Shown here: one piece after another, positions 18,457-27,710 of the stretch
How positions within the stretch are numbered: the first letter of the stretch is position 1
How the letters are laid out: every line of letters starts with the position of its first letter
Source: Leyella lascolaii
GTDB lineage: Bacteria > Bacteroidota > Bacteroidia > Bacteroidales > Bacteroidaceae
Direction: 5' to 3'
Assembly: GCF_900079775.1 (NCBI RefSeq)
Contig: NZ_LT556038.1
Span: 35,483 to 99,482 of the forward strand
DNA: 64,000 bases
The notes under the pieces: model-generated
The model's input: the letters and a program-made list of their open reading frames with translations, nothing else
The model's database searches: none
Told to the model about the DNA's origin: nothing
Program-made: the position numbers and the translations under genes

Positions 18457-18550
18457 GTAAGCCTTTCCTTATATGAGGGTTTGATGGCTGTTATTTATGG
18501 GTTTGATTCTTGTTATTTTTCATAATACGCTCGCTGTCAGTATAATAGAA

Positions 18551-18586
18551 AAGGTTTGAATGCCGTTTTTTCTGCATTCAAACCTT
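18551..18586 (-). terminator. Terminator of the HTCS gene
   Basis: A perfect 13-bp stem (AAGGTTTGAATGC at 18551-18563 pairing with 18574-18586) encloses a 10-base loop. On the minus strand it is followed by TTCTATT. It lies 27 bp past the HTCS stop codon. Confidence 0.8.
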
Positions 18587-18612
18587 CATCTCAGCGTGTT
18601 CAGAAGTAAGTC

Positions 18613-21600
18613 TTAATCTGTTTCTTCCGCATATCGGCTTGGCTGTATGCCAAAATACTTCTTGAAGACGGTGCTGAAATATTTCACGTTTATGAATCCC
18701 GTAGCCTCTGACACATCCACTACCGAACCGCCGTTTTTAAGCAGTTCCGCAGCACGTTCAAGGCGTATGATGCGTATGAACTCCTGCGGAGCTCTTCCGG
18801 TGAGCGATTTCAGCCGACTGTAGAACAGCGTGCGGCTCATCGCCATCTCCCTGCACAGCGCGTCGATGCTGAAATCAGTGTTGCTTATGTTGTCCAGCAC
18901 GATGTCTGTGGCTTTCTCAACGAACATCCTGTCATTCTCAGACAGAGACATCACATTCGCCTCCCCGTCCTCAGTGGAAGCCGCTCCCTGACTGCGGTCT
19001 TTATCCATAGAGCCGGTGGCGTCGGTCTTTCTGACCGCATGACGGAGCAGACAGTCGCGCATGCGCCGCCTGTTTTCTATCATGCCTTTAATCTTCAGCT
19101 TCAGTATCTCGGTGCTGAAAGGTTTTGTGAGATAGTCGTCAGCACCCTTCCGCAGACCTTCCACCACTGCCTCGTGGGTTGTCTTTGCCGTCAGGAGTAT
19201 TATCGGAATGCCGGAAGTCTCGGGCTTTTCCTTCACGATGTTGCAGAAGTCGTCGCCTTGCATGCCGGGCATCATGACGTCAGATATGATGAGGTCGGGG
19301 TAGGCGGTCTCCATGTATGCGAGCGCTTCGGCTGCGTTGGGCTTCTCCACCACCCTGTAGTCAGCCGAGAGAGTCTTGCACAGATAGTGCCGCAGGTCGT
19401 CGTTGTCTTCCACGACAAGTATTGTCTCACCGTTGTCGCCGTATCCGTCGTATGCCGGAATGTCGGAGGGCAGCACCTCGTCCAGTATGTTGTCGAAGGA
19501 CGACTGGCGCGAGCCAGGCACCGCCCGGGCGAATGTCCTGTCGAGCGTGACGGTGAATGTGGTCCCGACACCTTCTTTGGAAGAGAACCTTATCTTGCCG
19601 TTAAGGAAGCTGACGACGCGCTGCACCTGCAGCAGTCCGAACCCGAGACCGTGCTCCTGCGACTCGTACGCGTTTCTGGCGCGGTGTATGTCGGAGAAGA
19701 TGTGCTTGTGCTCGTTCTGCGGTATTCCTATGCCGGTGTCCTCTATCCTCACGGTTGCCTTCTTGTTGTCGGCGGTCATGCTTATCCTTATGCTGCCTCC
19801 GTTGCCGGTGTATTTGCATGCGTTGGATATGAGGTTGTCGAATATGATCTCGAGCATGCGCTGTGTGGCTTTCACGCAGACCTCGTCCTCGGGCAGCGAC
19901 AGCGACATGCTCAGTCCCTTCCTGTCGCATACCGCCTGGAAACATGCGGCTTCTTCCGTGAGCATCTCGCAGAGGTTGACCGGCACAAGCCTCGTTCTGT
20001 TAAGGTTTCTTCCTATCTTCTCAAATTCAAGCAGCTGCGATGTCAGGGAGTAGAGCTTCCTTATGTTGGTGTTTGCCAGCCCGAGCAGATACCTCGCCTT
20101 GTCCGGAAGGTCGGTCTCGTTGAGCAGGTCCTCCAGCGGTGCCATGACCAGAGTGATTGGCGTGCGTATGTCGTGCGATGTGTTGACGAAGAAGTTTATC
20201 TTGTCGTCATAGTGCCGCTTCTGCATCTGATACAGCTTGTAGCGTGTGGCAAAGTATCCTATCAGTACTAATATAATAATGTAGCACAGCCACGCCCACC
20301 ACGACATCCACCATGGAGGGAGTATGGTCAGCCCCACGGTTTTCTCGTCTATCACCTTTCCCGTGCTCTTGCTCATGCTGCATACGCGGAACGTGTAGCT
20401 GCCCGGCGTCACGTTCTTGTATCGTGCCGACTGCGCCCTGCCGGCGTCGCTCCATCCCTTGTCGTAGCCCTCAAGTATGAAGCGGTAGACTATGTCGTTC
20501 TGGTAGCGCAGGTTTATCGATTCGAAATTGATGTCGAAACTGTTCTGGCTGTGTGTGAGCCTTATTTTTTCTGACGCGAGCATATTGAAGACCGAACTCA
20601 TGAACCCGGGGTCGTTGCTGTAAGGCACGTCCACGTCGAACTTCGTGATGCGCAGCGGCGCGTCGTAGTCAACCCTCGTTATTTCAGACGGATTCAGCTC
20701 CACCGCACCGTTGGTGCTGCCGAACAGTATCCTGCCCGAGGCTGTCATGACGCATGAGGATTTGTTGTATTCCTGGCTTATCCTGCTTATGTAGTTCAGG
20801 TTCCATATCTCCCCGCCGTTCATAACAGCTATTCCGTTGCCCGTGCTTATCCATATCCTGCCTTCCGAATCGCGCTTCAGACCGAATATGTCGTTTGACG
20901 GCAGACCGTCGTTAGAGGTGATGTGCTTCTTTATTTTGCGCTTTAAGAAGTCGTAAAGCAGTATTCCTCCGCCCTCGGTGCCGAGCCATACGGTATGGTC
21001 GTTGTTGAACAGCATGGATATGATGTACGCGCTCACGTTCTTGCTCATCTGCTCCTTTGCCGACGCGAAATGTCCGATGCGTCCCGTCCTTTTGTCTATG
21101 ATGTAGAATCCGTCGGACGTAGCTGCGGCTATGCGTCCCTTTCCTAATGTCTCGAAAGAGAATATCTGTTTTACGGCGTACGTCCTTCTTAGCCGCCATC
21201 CGCTGTCCAGGTGCATCAGGTCACCGTCTATGCTGCCCACCCAGTAGTCGCCGTCGGTGTCTTTCTTTATGGAGAATATGTAGTTGGAAGTGATGTTGTC
21301 GGTCTGCCTTGTGAGATGTCTCGTCACGTTGCCTTTGCTGTCTGTGACGAATATTCCGCTGGCGTAAGTGCCTACAGCCATCTCTCCTCCGTTGCCGCGG
21401 CACAGCGACACGCACACCTTTCCGGGCAGAAGGTGCCGCCATGTGCGGTTTGCCGGACTGTAAACACTTATCCCTCTTTCGGTGGCAAACCACATGCTGC
21501 CGTCCTGTCCTTCGGCAATCGACTTCACGTTGTCGTTCACAAGCGACTGCCTTTCCTTGTGTCTGTGCGTGATGAAGGTTATCGGATACTTTGAGAATAT

Positions 21601-22587
21601 CACTTGTGAGACACCTCCCGTATAGCTTCCTATCCACAGATTCCTCTGACTGTCCTTGAACGTTGTGTATATGCCGCTGCTCGTCAGGCATGCGTCGCCG
21701 CCGCTGTCGTCGGAGTCTATGAGCCTCTTTATGCTCATGTCGCTGTAGCTGTAGGTGAATATCCCGCTTCCGTCTATGCCCACTATCAGTGTGTCGGAGT
21801 CGTATTTTATTATCGAGCGTATCGGGTTGTCGAATATGTCCGTGGCTGTCGGCACATGCGTCAGGGCTCCTGTGCCAAGGCTCAGAATCCACAGCCCGCT
21901 GTTGAACGTACCTATAAAAAGATTGTTCCTCTCTCTGTCATGATACAGAGTCTGTATGCTCTTCCCGTCGAGAAGTCCTTTGACGTGTCTGCCGGAGGTG
22001 TCAGTGATTTTCAGTCCTGCGGTTGTTCCCAGATAGAGAGTGCCGCCTAAAGACACGATGTCGTTGACGTCCAGTCCTGCGATGCATTTCCTCACCCTGT
22101 TGTTTTCCTTCACGTATAGTCCGGAGGTGAGTCCGAACAACTCCTTCCCGTCCTCCGTTATATGATATTTGTTAAGGGTTATGTTGCCGGACATATACCT
22201 TGACAGTTGTGTCTTCAGCTCAAACCTGTCATACACGTCAGAATACTGATACACCTTTCCCGTGTTGTCATATGCCAGCAATGCTCCGTCGGGCAAGTAA
22301 AGGAGCTGTATTATCCTTGCCGCAAGGTCACCGTAGTTGTGCTCGTCCGACAGTCTGTAGTTCCTCATATGCTGTCCGTTATATCGGTCTATGCCCGATT
22401 TCGTGCTTATCCATATGGCGTGATGCCTGTCTTCCACTATCGAGTAGACACGCTGGCTGCTCAGTCCGTCGGTGTTGCTCATGTGTCTTACGCTTGATAC
22501 GGTGAGGCTCATGCCGTGGCATAACAGCGGTTTGCAGGCTGCGAGGACGGACATCAGTATGCAGGTTAGTAATATCTTGTTTCTCAT
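18613..22587 (-). CDS. Hybrid two-component system regulator of the PUL (HTCS)
   Basis: A 1324-residue one-protein sensor and transcription factor. Order: signal/anchor (1-20); two seven-bladed Reg_prop propellers forming the periplasmic sensor (about 30-640; repeats such as IWISTKSGIDRYNG and IWISTGNGIAVMNGG); a Y_Y_Y domain (about 665-735); one membrane helix (WWAWLCYIIILVLIGYFAT); HisKA with TSHDIRTPITLV; HATPase with EDTGIGIPQ and GLGFGLLQV; a receiver with LIISDVMMPG; and an AraC-type HTH (RTLFYSRLKSLTG, FINVKYFSTVFKKYFG). It should sense glucan fragments and switch on the operon at 18376. The frame is open to 22908, but that extension (107 codons) only translates the 66-bp repeat array, so I start at MRNKILL. 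Confidence 0.93.
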   Translation of the reverse strand: MRNKILLTCILMSVLAACKPLLCHGMSLTVSSVRHMSNTDGLSSQRVYSIVEDRHHAIWISTKSGIDRYNGQHMRNYRLSDEHNYGDLAARIIQLLYLPDGALLAYDNTGKVYQYSDVYDRFELKTQLSRYMSGNITLNKYHITEDGKELFGLTSGLYVKENNRVRKCIAGLDVNDIVSLGGTLYLGTTAGLKITDTSGRHVKGLLDGKSIQTLYHDRERNNLFIGTFNSGLWILSLGTGALTHVPTATDIFDNPIRSIIKYDSDTLIVGIDGSGIFTYSYSDMSIKRLIDSDDSGGDACLTSSGIYTTFKDSQRNLWIGSYTGGVSQVIFSKYPITFITHRHKERQSLVNDNVKSIAEGQDGSMWFATERGISVYSPANRTWRHLLPGKVCVSLCRGNGGEMAVGTYASGIFVTDSKGNVTRHLTRQTDNITSNYIFSIKKDTDGDYWVGSIDGDLMHLDSGWRLRRTYAVKQIFSFETLGKGRIAAATSDGFYIIDKRTGRIGHFASAKEQMSKNVSAYIISMLFNNDHTVWLGTEGGGILLYDFLKRKIKKHITSNDGLPSNDIFGLKRDSEGRIWISTGNGIAVMNGGEIWNLNYISRISQEYNKSSCVMTASGRILFGSTNGAVELNPSEITRVDYDAPLRITKFDVDVPYSNDPGFMSSVFNMLASEKIRLTHSQNSFDINFESINLRYQNDIVYRFILEGYDKGWSDAGRAQSARYKNVTPGSYTFRVCSMSKSTGKVIDEKTVGLTILPPWWMSWWAWLCYIIILVLIGYFATRYKLYQMQKRHYDDKINFFVNTSHDIRTPITLVMAPLEDLLNETDLPDKARYLLGLANTNIRKLYSLTSQLLEFEKIGRNLNRTRLVPVNLCEMLTEEAACFQAVCDRKGLSMSLSLPEDEVCVKATQRMLEIIFDNLISNACKYTGNGGSIRISMTADNKKATVRIEDTGIGIPQNEHKHIFSDIHRARNAYESQEHGLGFGLLQVQRVVSFLNGKIRFSSKEGVGTTFTVTLDRTFARAVPGSRQSSFDNILDEVLPSDIPAYDGYGDNGETILVVEDNDDLRHYLCKTLSADYRVVEKPNAAEALAYMETAYPDLIISDVMMPGMQGDDFCNIVKEKPETSGIPIILLTAKTTHEAVVEGLRKGADDYLTKPFSTEILKLKIKGMIENRRRMRDCLLRHAVRKTDATGSMDKDRSQGAASTEDGEANVMSLSENDRMFVEKATDIVLDNISNTDFSIDALCREMAMSRTLFYSRLKSLTGRAPQEFIRIIRLERAAELLKNGGSVVDVSEATGFINVKYFSTVFKKYFGIQPSRYAEETD

Positions 22588-22641
22588 ATCAGTAAGTATT
22601 GACTTGATGTGTGTGTGATTCATGCACATAAGTAGTAATGA

Positions 22642-22905
22642 CAAAGATAATGCAAACGAGCGGAAAGAAAGCTTGCTTTCAATTTCCCGAGTGCCGCTTA
22701 TCTTATACAAAGATAATGAAAGCGAGTGCAATGAGATCTTGCTCTTGTATTGCCGTGCGCATCTTATCTTATACAAAGATAATGAAAGCGAGTGCAATGA
22801 GATCTTGCTCTTGTATTGCCGTGCGCATCTTATCTTATACAAAGATAATGAAAGCGAGTGCAATGAGATCTTGCTCTTGTATTGCCGTGCGCATCTTATC
22901 TTTGA
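22642..22905. repeat. 66-bp repeat array, four units, upstream of the HTCS gene
   Basis: Units of exactly 66 bp start at 22642, 22708, 22774 and 22840; a final CAAAGATA follows at 22906. Unit 1 belongs to the same subtype as the copies at 47571 and 55030 (core GAAAGC-TT-GCTTTC). Units 2-4 are nearly identical to one another and form a second subtype. Every unit begins CAAAGATAATG and ends CTTATCTTATA (CTTATCTTTGA in the last), an inverted repeat. On the minus strand each junction reads TATCTTTG, a -7 promoter box; the copy at 22642-22649 lies 54 bp upstream of the HTCS start. At the far end, TATCTTTG-A-CAAAGATA makes a divergent pair of boxes. Confidence 0.88.
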
Positions 22906-22913
22906 CAAAGATA

Positions 22914-23180
22914 CAAATAAAATAATTACACAGGCTTCAATGAGCAGAATTTTTTACCCGTATGCGGCGCGGTGACGCTTTAATATGATGTTGTGAGCCG
23001 GTGACGGGTGCGTCAGTTGTCGCATCACATCGCTGTACGCGATGGCAGAGCGTATGAAAAAAAGACGGTGTTGTGAGCCGTTGTGCGATATAAAGTCTTA
23101 CCTTTGCATCCGCAAGTCAGGCGCGTATGCCGTATGGTTACAATGTTTTTATTATCGTTAAAAGTTCAGATTACAGTCAT
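22914..23180 (+). promoter_or_regulatory. crcB upstream region with candidate -7 box
   Basis: TACCTTTG at 23099-23106 matches TAnnTTTG and would give a leader of about 70 nt. No TTTG lies at the right -33 spacing. I looked for the conserved parts of the fluoride riboswitch (crcB motif) in this leader and did not find them. Confidence 0.4.
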
Positions 23181-23558
23181 ATGTTAAGGGTATTGTTGTT
23201 TATAGGAGCCGGAAGCTTTGCGGGAGGAGTGGCGAGATACGTGCTCTCTCACACAGTGCAGACCGGTGTCACCTCCGGTTTCCCGTGGGGCACAATGGTT
23301 GTCAATGTGCTCGGATGTTTTGTCATAGGTCTGCTCAACGCACTGTTTGAGCGCGGACACGTCATGAACACCGACCTGCGCATGTTCCTCACCACGGGTT
23401 TCTGTGGCGGTTTCACCACCTTCTCCACCTTCATGCAGGAGAACTGCACCCTGCTTTCCGACGGCAGGTTCGTTCATTTCTCGCTCTATTCCATACTCAG
23501 TTTTGCACTCGGACTGTTCGCGGCATTTGCCGGACAGTTTGTCGTCAAGGCTGTGTGA
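23181..23558 (+). CDS. crcB: CrcB/Fluc fluoride ion channel
   Basis: A 125-residue, four-helix membrane protein that exports fluoride as a dual-topology dimer. Family signatures are present in order: GAGSFAGGVARYVLS, GTMVVNVLGCFVIGLL, and TGFCGGFTTFSTFMQE, which carries the pore-lining FTTFSTF motif. I start at ATG 23181 (MLRVLLFIGAG), where the family normally begins; the frame is open from 23127 but adds 18 unrelated residues. It stands alone, divergent from the HTCS gene. Confidence 0.93.
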   Translation: MLRVLLFIGAGSFAGGVARYVLSHTVQTGVTSGFPWGTMVVNVLGCFVIGLLNALFERGHVMNTDLRMFLTTGFCGGFTTFSTFMQENCTLLSDGRFVHFSLYSILSFALGLFAAFAGQFVVKAV

Positions 23559-23793
23559 GCGTCAGTATGCGGGACGGATGTGCGGCAGGCGGTTTTTCCC
23601 GAACATCCCTTTGCCTGCCCGTTTTTTATGTCTTTTTAACAGACAACGTCCCAAAAAGCCTTTCCCATATGTTAAAACGCTCTCCTGTTTTTCTCCTCCC
23701 GCATCTCCGTTTCAGAGATTCTGAGGGGCGAGGAATGCGCCTTGCGGTTGAATTAATGACATAAATAGACAATGCCGCTGCCCGTCCCGGTAT

Positions 23794-23925
23794 GCGGAAA
23801 AGCCTGTTTCGTGATGCTGGACAGTGCTTGTCATGCCATGAAACAGGCTTTCCTGCGGCACGAAACGGGCTCTTCCGCGTTACAGGAACGGCTCTTCCGA
23901 GTCATAACATCGTCCTTTTTATCGT
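23794..23925. repeat. Degenerate 22-bp tandem repeat, six units (locus 2)
   Basis: Units of 22 bp start at 23794, 23816, 23838, 23860, 23882 and 23904. Units 1 and 3 are near reverse complements (GGAAAAGCCTGTTTC against GAAACAGGCTTTCC), and units 4 and 5 share GGCTCTTCCG. The remainder of the 862-bp gap between crcB and porP (23559-24420) shows no gene or RNA that I can support. Confidence 0.8.
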
Positions 23926-24420
23926 ATAAAATTGCATAGTTCCTTGACTGTCAATACTATGCGTGTATTGCTGCAAAAACCGGATATTCCCGGGAGAAAA
24001 GCTCCTCCGGGTGCTCACTGCGTTAAATCGTAGTTAATGAATGTTAATCCGTGACGGCTGATAAAAGCCTTTCTTTTGATTGCCAGAAATCAGTCTGTAT
24101 GTTGCGAGGGTATGTCCTATAGTACTTTTCACGCTTTATCGCGACTATGTGTTGTATTATCTATGAGTCGCTTTCTTTGTGAATTTTACCCTTTATTCAT
24201 GTTCCTGTCGTACGCATGGTTCATTGCGTATGGTCAGAAGGGGGAAGATGTTTCTGGCATATATTGCAGCACTACTTCATATATGTACGTGTCTGTTTAC
24301 TGGCTCAGGTATTGCCGTCGCTACACGCATGCTCGGGTGCGGAAGTGAAAAGTTATGCGTGAAATGCAATAAAAGTTAGACTGGTTGGCAATAAAAGAGA
24401 GAAAGCGACGTTATTAGTAC

Positions 24421-25359
24421 GTGTTTAAACGCAAAATAATAACATTCATCCTCCTTGCGCTTGCCTCCTTGGGAGCGCGCGCGCAGTATGACGTGTCGTT
24501 CAGTCATTATTTCGACATGGAGCCTTCGTTCAATGCGGCGGCTGTGGGCAAGCAGTCGAAGCTGAACATCACGGCAGCCTATGCCATGGACTTTGTCGGT
24601 TTCGAGAACAATCCGCAGACAATGTATGCGGCGGCAGACCTTCCTTTCTATTTCCTGAAGGGTCTGCACGGAGCCGGTCTGCAGTTCATGAACGACAAGA
24701 TAGGTCTGTTCAGCCATCAGCGTCTTACCTTGCAATATGCCTACAAGCATAAGCTCTTCGGCGGAACGATAAGTGGAGGACTGAGCGTAGGACTGCTCAG
24801 CGAGAGCTTTGACGGTACGAAGCTCGACGCGGGAGAGGCTGGCGACCCGGCTCTGCCAAGCACAAAGGTGGAGGGAAGCGGCTTCGACCTGGGCGTGGGA
24901 CTGTACTACATGCGCGGTCCGTGGTATGTGGGAGTGTCGGCGCAGCATCTCAACGCGCCCCTCGTGGAGCTCGGAGAGACCAACGAGCTGCAGATTGATC
25001 CGACATATTATTTGACGGGCGGATACAATATAAAACTGCGAAATCCGTTTCTAACAATAAAACCGTCTGCGCTCGTACGCACCGACGGAGTTGCCTGGAG
25101 AGCCGACATCACAGGCAGGCTGATATACACCAACGACAAGAAAATGATGTACGGAGGCGTTGGCTACAGCCCCACCAACTCGGTGACATTCATGTTCGGA
25201 GGCATGTTCCACGGAGTGATGCTCGGCTACAGCTACGAGTTCTACACATCGGCGATAAGCCCCGGCAACGGCAGTCACGAGCTGTTCATAGGCTATCAGA
25301 TGGATCTCAATCTGATAAAGAAAGGAAAGAACAAACATAAAAGTGTGAGAATATTATAG
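24421..25359 (+). CDS. porP: PorP/SprF-family type IX secretion membrane protein
   Basis: A 312-residue outer membrane protein with a signal peptide (FKRKIITFILLALASLGARAQ) and the family opening YDVSFSHYFDMEPSFNAAAVG, followed by beta strands of a 14-strand-type barrel. PorP/SprF proteins anchor partners of the T9SS and gliding machinery. The start is GTG at 24421: an in-frame stop lies two codons upstream and the next Met (residue 35) is beyond the signal peptide. It is the first gene of a plus-strand run with gldKLMN, 5 bp before gldK. Confidence 0.9.
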   Translation: MFKRKIITFILLALASLGARAQYDVSFSHYFDMEPSFNAAAVGKQSKLNITAAYAMDFVGFENNPQTMYAAADLPFYFLKGLHGAGLQFMNDKIGLFSHQRLTLQYAYKHKLFGGTISGGLSVGLLSESFDGTKLDAGEAGDPALPSTKVEGSGFDLGVGLYYMRGPWYVGVSAQHLNAPLVELGETNELQIDPTYYLTGGYNIKLRNPFLTIKPSALVRTDGVAWRADITGRLIYTNDKKMMYGGVGYSPTNSVTFMFGGMFHGVMLGYSYEFYTSAISPGNGSHELFIGYQMDLNLIKKGKNKHKSVRIL

Positions 25360-25364
25360 GAAAT

Positions 25365-26813
25365 ATGAATAAGAAGAACAACAGTTTGACGGCATTGCTC
25401 GCTCCGGTGTTCTGCCTCGTGCTCGCCGGATGCTTCGGCGGACGCATGGCATCGTCCGGACGGGGTGGCGAGGTGGTGGGCGTGAGCGGCAAGGCTTTCA
25501 CAGAACCTACACCTTACGGCATGGTCAAGATAGACCGGGGCTACCTGCGCATGGGACTGGAGAAGGGAGACAGCCTGTGGGGTATGCAGACTCCGGTGAG
25601 AGACATCTCGGTAGACGGCTTCTGGATGGATGAGACCGAGGTGTCGAACGCAAAGTACAAGCAGTTCGTGTTATGGGTGCGCGACAGCATCGTACGCACC
25701 CGTCTGGCTGACCCCTCGTACGGAGGCGACGAGACATACATGATAACCGAGGATGAGAACGGCGACCCCGTGACTCCTCACCTCAACTGGAAGAAGCCCA
25801 TACCGCGCAAGCCCAATGAGGACGAACTGCGCGCCATAGAGAGCGTATACACCACCAATCCTGTCACAGGAGAGAAGATGCTGGACTACAGACAGATGAA
25901 CTATAAGTATGAGGTGTACGATTATACGGCGGCGGCACTGCGTCGCAACAGGCTCAACCCGGAGGAACGAAACCTCAACACAGACAATACGGTGAATCCG
26001 GACGAGGTGGTCATGATATCGAAAGACACGGCATACATCGACGACGAGGGACGCATCGTCAGGGAAACAATCAACCGCCCGCTGAGCGGACCGTGGGACT
26101 TCCTCAACACTTACATCGTGAACATATATCCTGACACCACATGCTGGGTGAACGATTTCCGCAACTCGGACAACGAGATTTACATGCGCAACTACTTCTC
26201 CAACCCTGCCTACAACGACTACCCGGTGGTGGGAGTCACCTGGGAGCAGGCTAATGCGTTCTGCGCGTGGCGTACCGAGTATCTGCTCAAGGGTCTCGGA
26301 CCGGAGGCGCGATTCGTGCAGAGATACCGGCTTCCCACAGAAGCCGAGTGGGAATATGCCGCCAGAGGCAAGGACGGCACCGAGTTCCCGTGGGAAGATG
26401 AGGGCGTGATGAGCGGTGAAGGGTGTTTCTTCGCCAACTTCAAGCCCGACCGGGGCAACTATACAAAGGACGGCAATCTCATCACAAGCAAGACTGGAAT
26501 ATATGCCTCGAACAGTAACGGACTCTACGACATGGCGGGCAACGTCGCAGAATGGACGAGTACGGTCTACACCGAGGCGGGAGCGGAGGCGATGAACGAC
26601 CTCAACCCGCAGCTTGAATACAACGCGGCGAAGGAAGACCCTTACAAGATGAAGAAGAAAAGCGTGCGCGGCGGCTCGTGGAAAGACCCTGAGTCGTACA
26701 TCCGTTCGGCATGGCGTACGTGGGAATATCAGAACCAGCCGAGGTCGTACATCGGATTCCGGTGTGTCAGAAGCCTTGCAAGTACATCAAGTGGAAAACA
26801 GAAAAAGAAATAA
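25365..26813 (+). CDS. gldK: GldK/PorK T9SS ring lipoprotein
   Basis: A 482-residue lipoprotein (lipobox LAGC, Cys23) with a formylglycine-generating-enzyme-like fold: MVKIDRGYLRMG, SVDGFWMDETEVSNAKYKQF, VVGVTWEQANAFCAWR, YRLPTEAEWEYAARG, and NGLYDMAGNVAEWTS through VRGGSWKDPESYIRSAWR. In the T9SS this domain is not used for sulfatase activation. With GldN it forms the large periplasmic ring on the outer membrane. The insert between residues about 100 and 260 is normal for GldK. It lies between porP and gldL, 6 bp before gldL. Confidence 0.94.
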   Translation: MNKKNNSLTALLAPVFCLVLAGCFGGRMASSGRGGEVVGVSGKAFTEPTPYGMVKIDRGYLRMGLEKGDSLWGMQTPVRDISVDGFWMDETEVSNAKYKQFVLWVRDSIVRTRLADPSYGGDETYMITEDENGDPVTPHLNWKKPIPRKPNEDELRAIESVYTTNPVTGEKMLDYRQMNYKYEVYDYTAAALRRNRLNPEERNLNTDNTVNPDEVVMISKDTAYIDDEGRIVRETINRPLSGPWDFLNTYIVNIYPDTTCWVNDFRNSDNEIYMRNYFSNPAYNDYPVVGVTWEQANAFCAWRTEYLLKGLGPEARFVQRYRLPTEAEWEYAARGKDGTEFPWEDEGVMSGEGCFFANFKPDRGNYTKDGNLITSKTGIYASNSNGLYDMAGNVAEWTSTVYTEAGAEAMNDLNPQLEYNAAKEDPYKMKKKSVRGGSWKDPESYIRSAWRTWEYQNQPRSYIGFRCVRSLASTSSGKQKKK

Positions 26814-26819
26814 ACAGCA

Positions 26820-27647
26820 ATGACTGAATACAGCAAATACAACATTGTCTATCGTCTGCAGAAGTGGATCGACAGCGTTCCGGGGCAGACTTTCCTCAAC
26901 TATGCTTACAGTTGGGGAGCATCAATCGTTATTCTCGGAACATTGTTCAAGCTGACCCACCTGCCCGGAGCGAACATCATGCTGTTCGTAGGTATGGGAA
27001 CTGAGGTCATCGTGTTCTTCATCTCGGCGTTCGACCGACCGTTCGACAAGACGGCGATAGGCATGGATCTGCCAACGCACGTGGAGGATGAGTATGAAGG
27101 GGACGACGCTGAGAGCGCGGAGAATGATGAGGCAGCCGCTGCCGCCGCGCCTGTACAGCCTGCCGTGCAGGGAGGTACAATCATTATAGGTACGTCCGGA
27201 ACCGCACCCGCGGCGGCTGTGGCTGATGCCGGAAAAGGCGGAGCTGCGGAGGCAGGAGGCATTGCAGGCACCGCCGTCGTGGCTGGAAACTGGGTGGCAG
27301 GACAGCAGCAGAACGGTGAGGAACTGGCTGAGGCGCAGGGCAATTACATCGAAGAGCTGAACCGGCTCACGGAGACTCTGCAGAAGGTATCGGAGCAGAG
27401 CGAGCGTCTCACACGCGACAGCGAGGAGATGGAGATGCTCAACCGCACGCTCACTGGCATATGCCGGGTGTACGAGATGCAGCTTAAAGGAGCCAGCCAG
27501 CAGATTGGAACCATCGATCAGATAAACGAGCAGAGCCGCAAGATGGCACAGCTCATCGAGCAGCTCAACGGCATCTACGCACGCATGATAGAGGCGATGA
27601 CGGTCAATATGCGCGCCGCCGCGCCCGACAACGCCCCAAAACAGTAA
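26820..27647 (+). CDS. gldL: GldL/PorL T9SS inner membrane motor protein
   Basis: A 275-residue protein whose N-terminus has two membrane helices (about 25-45, YSWGASIVILGTLFKLTHLPG; and about 50-68, MLFVGMGTEVIVFFISA). These form the proton-driven motor with GldM. The middle is a low-complexity Ala/Gly/Glu linker (about 95-165), longer than I would expect. The C-terminal part (about 175-270) is a long coiled coil (NYIEELNRLTETLQKVSEQSERL). Position between gldK and gldM confirms the call. Confidence 0.93.
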   Translation: MTEYSKYNIVYRLQKWIDSVPGQTFLNYAYSWGASIVILGTLFKLTHLPGANIMLFVGMGTEVIVFFISAFDRPFDKTAIGMDLPTHVEDEYEGDDAESAENDEAAAAAAPVQPAVQGGTIIIGTSGTAPAAAVADAGKGGAAEAGGIAGTAVVAGNWVAGQQQNGEELAEAQGNYIEELNRLTETLQKVSEQSERLTRDSEEMEMLNRTLTGICRVYEMQLKGASQQIGTIDQINEQSRKMAQLIEQLNGIYARMIEAMTVNMRAAAPDNAPKQ

Positions 27648-27710
27648 CCGCAGACCGAACCGCCCGAGTCCGGAAAGGACTGCGGGACGTGATATTAAAG
27701 TAAAACATAA

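Noticed and set aside
22642..22913. CRISPR-like array
   Set aside because: The units are contiguous 66-bp repeats without unique spacers and no cas genes are near.
23107..23180. Fluoride riboswitch upstream of crcB
   Set aside because: The conserved GGNGATGG and AACCGCC-type segments of the crcB motif are absent from the short leader.
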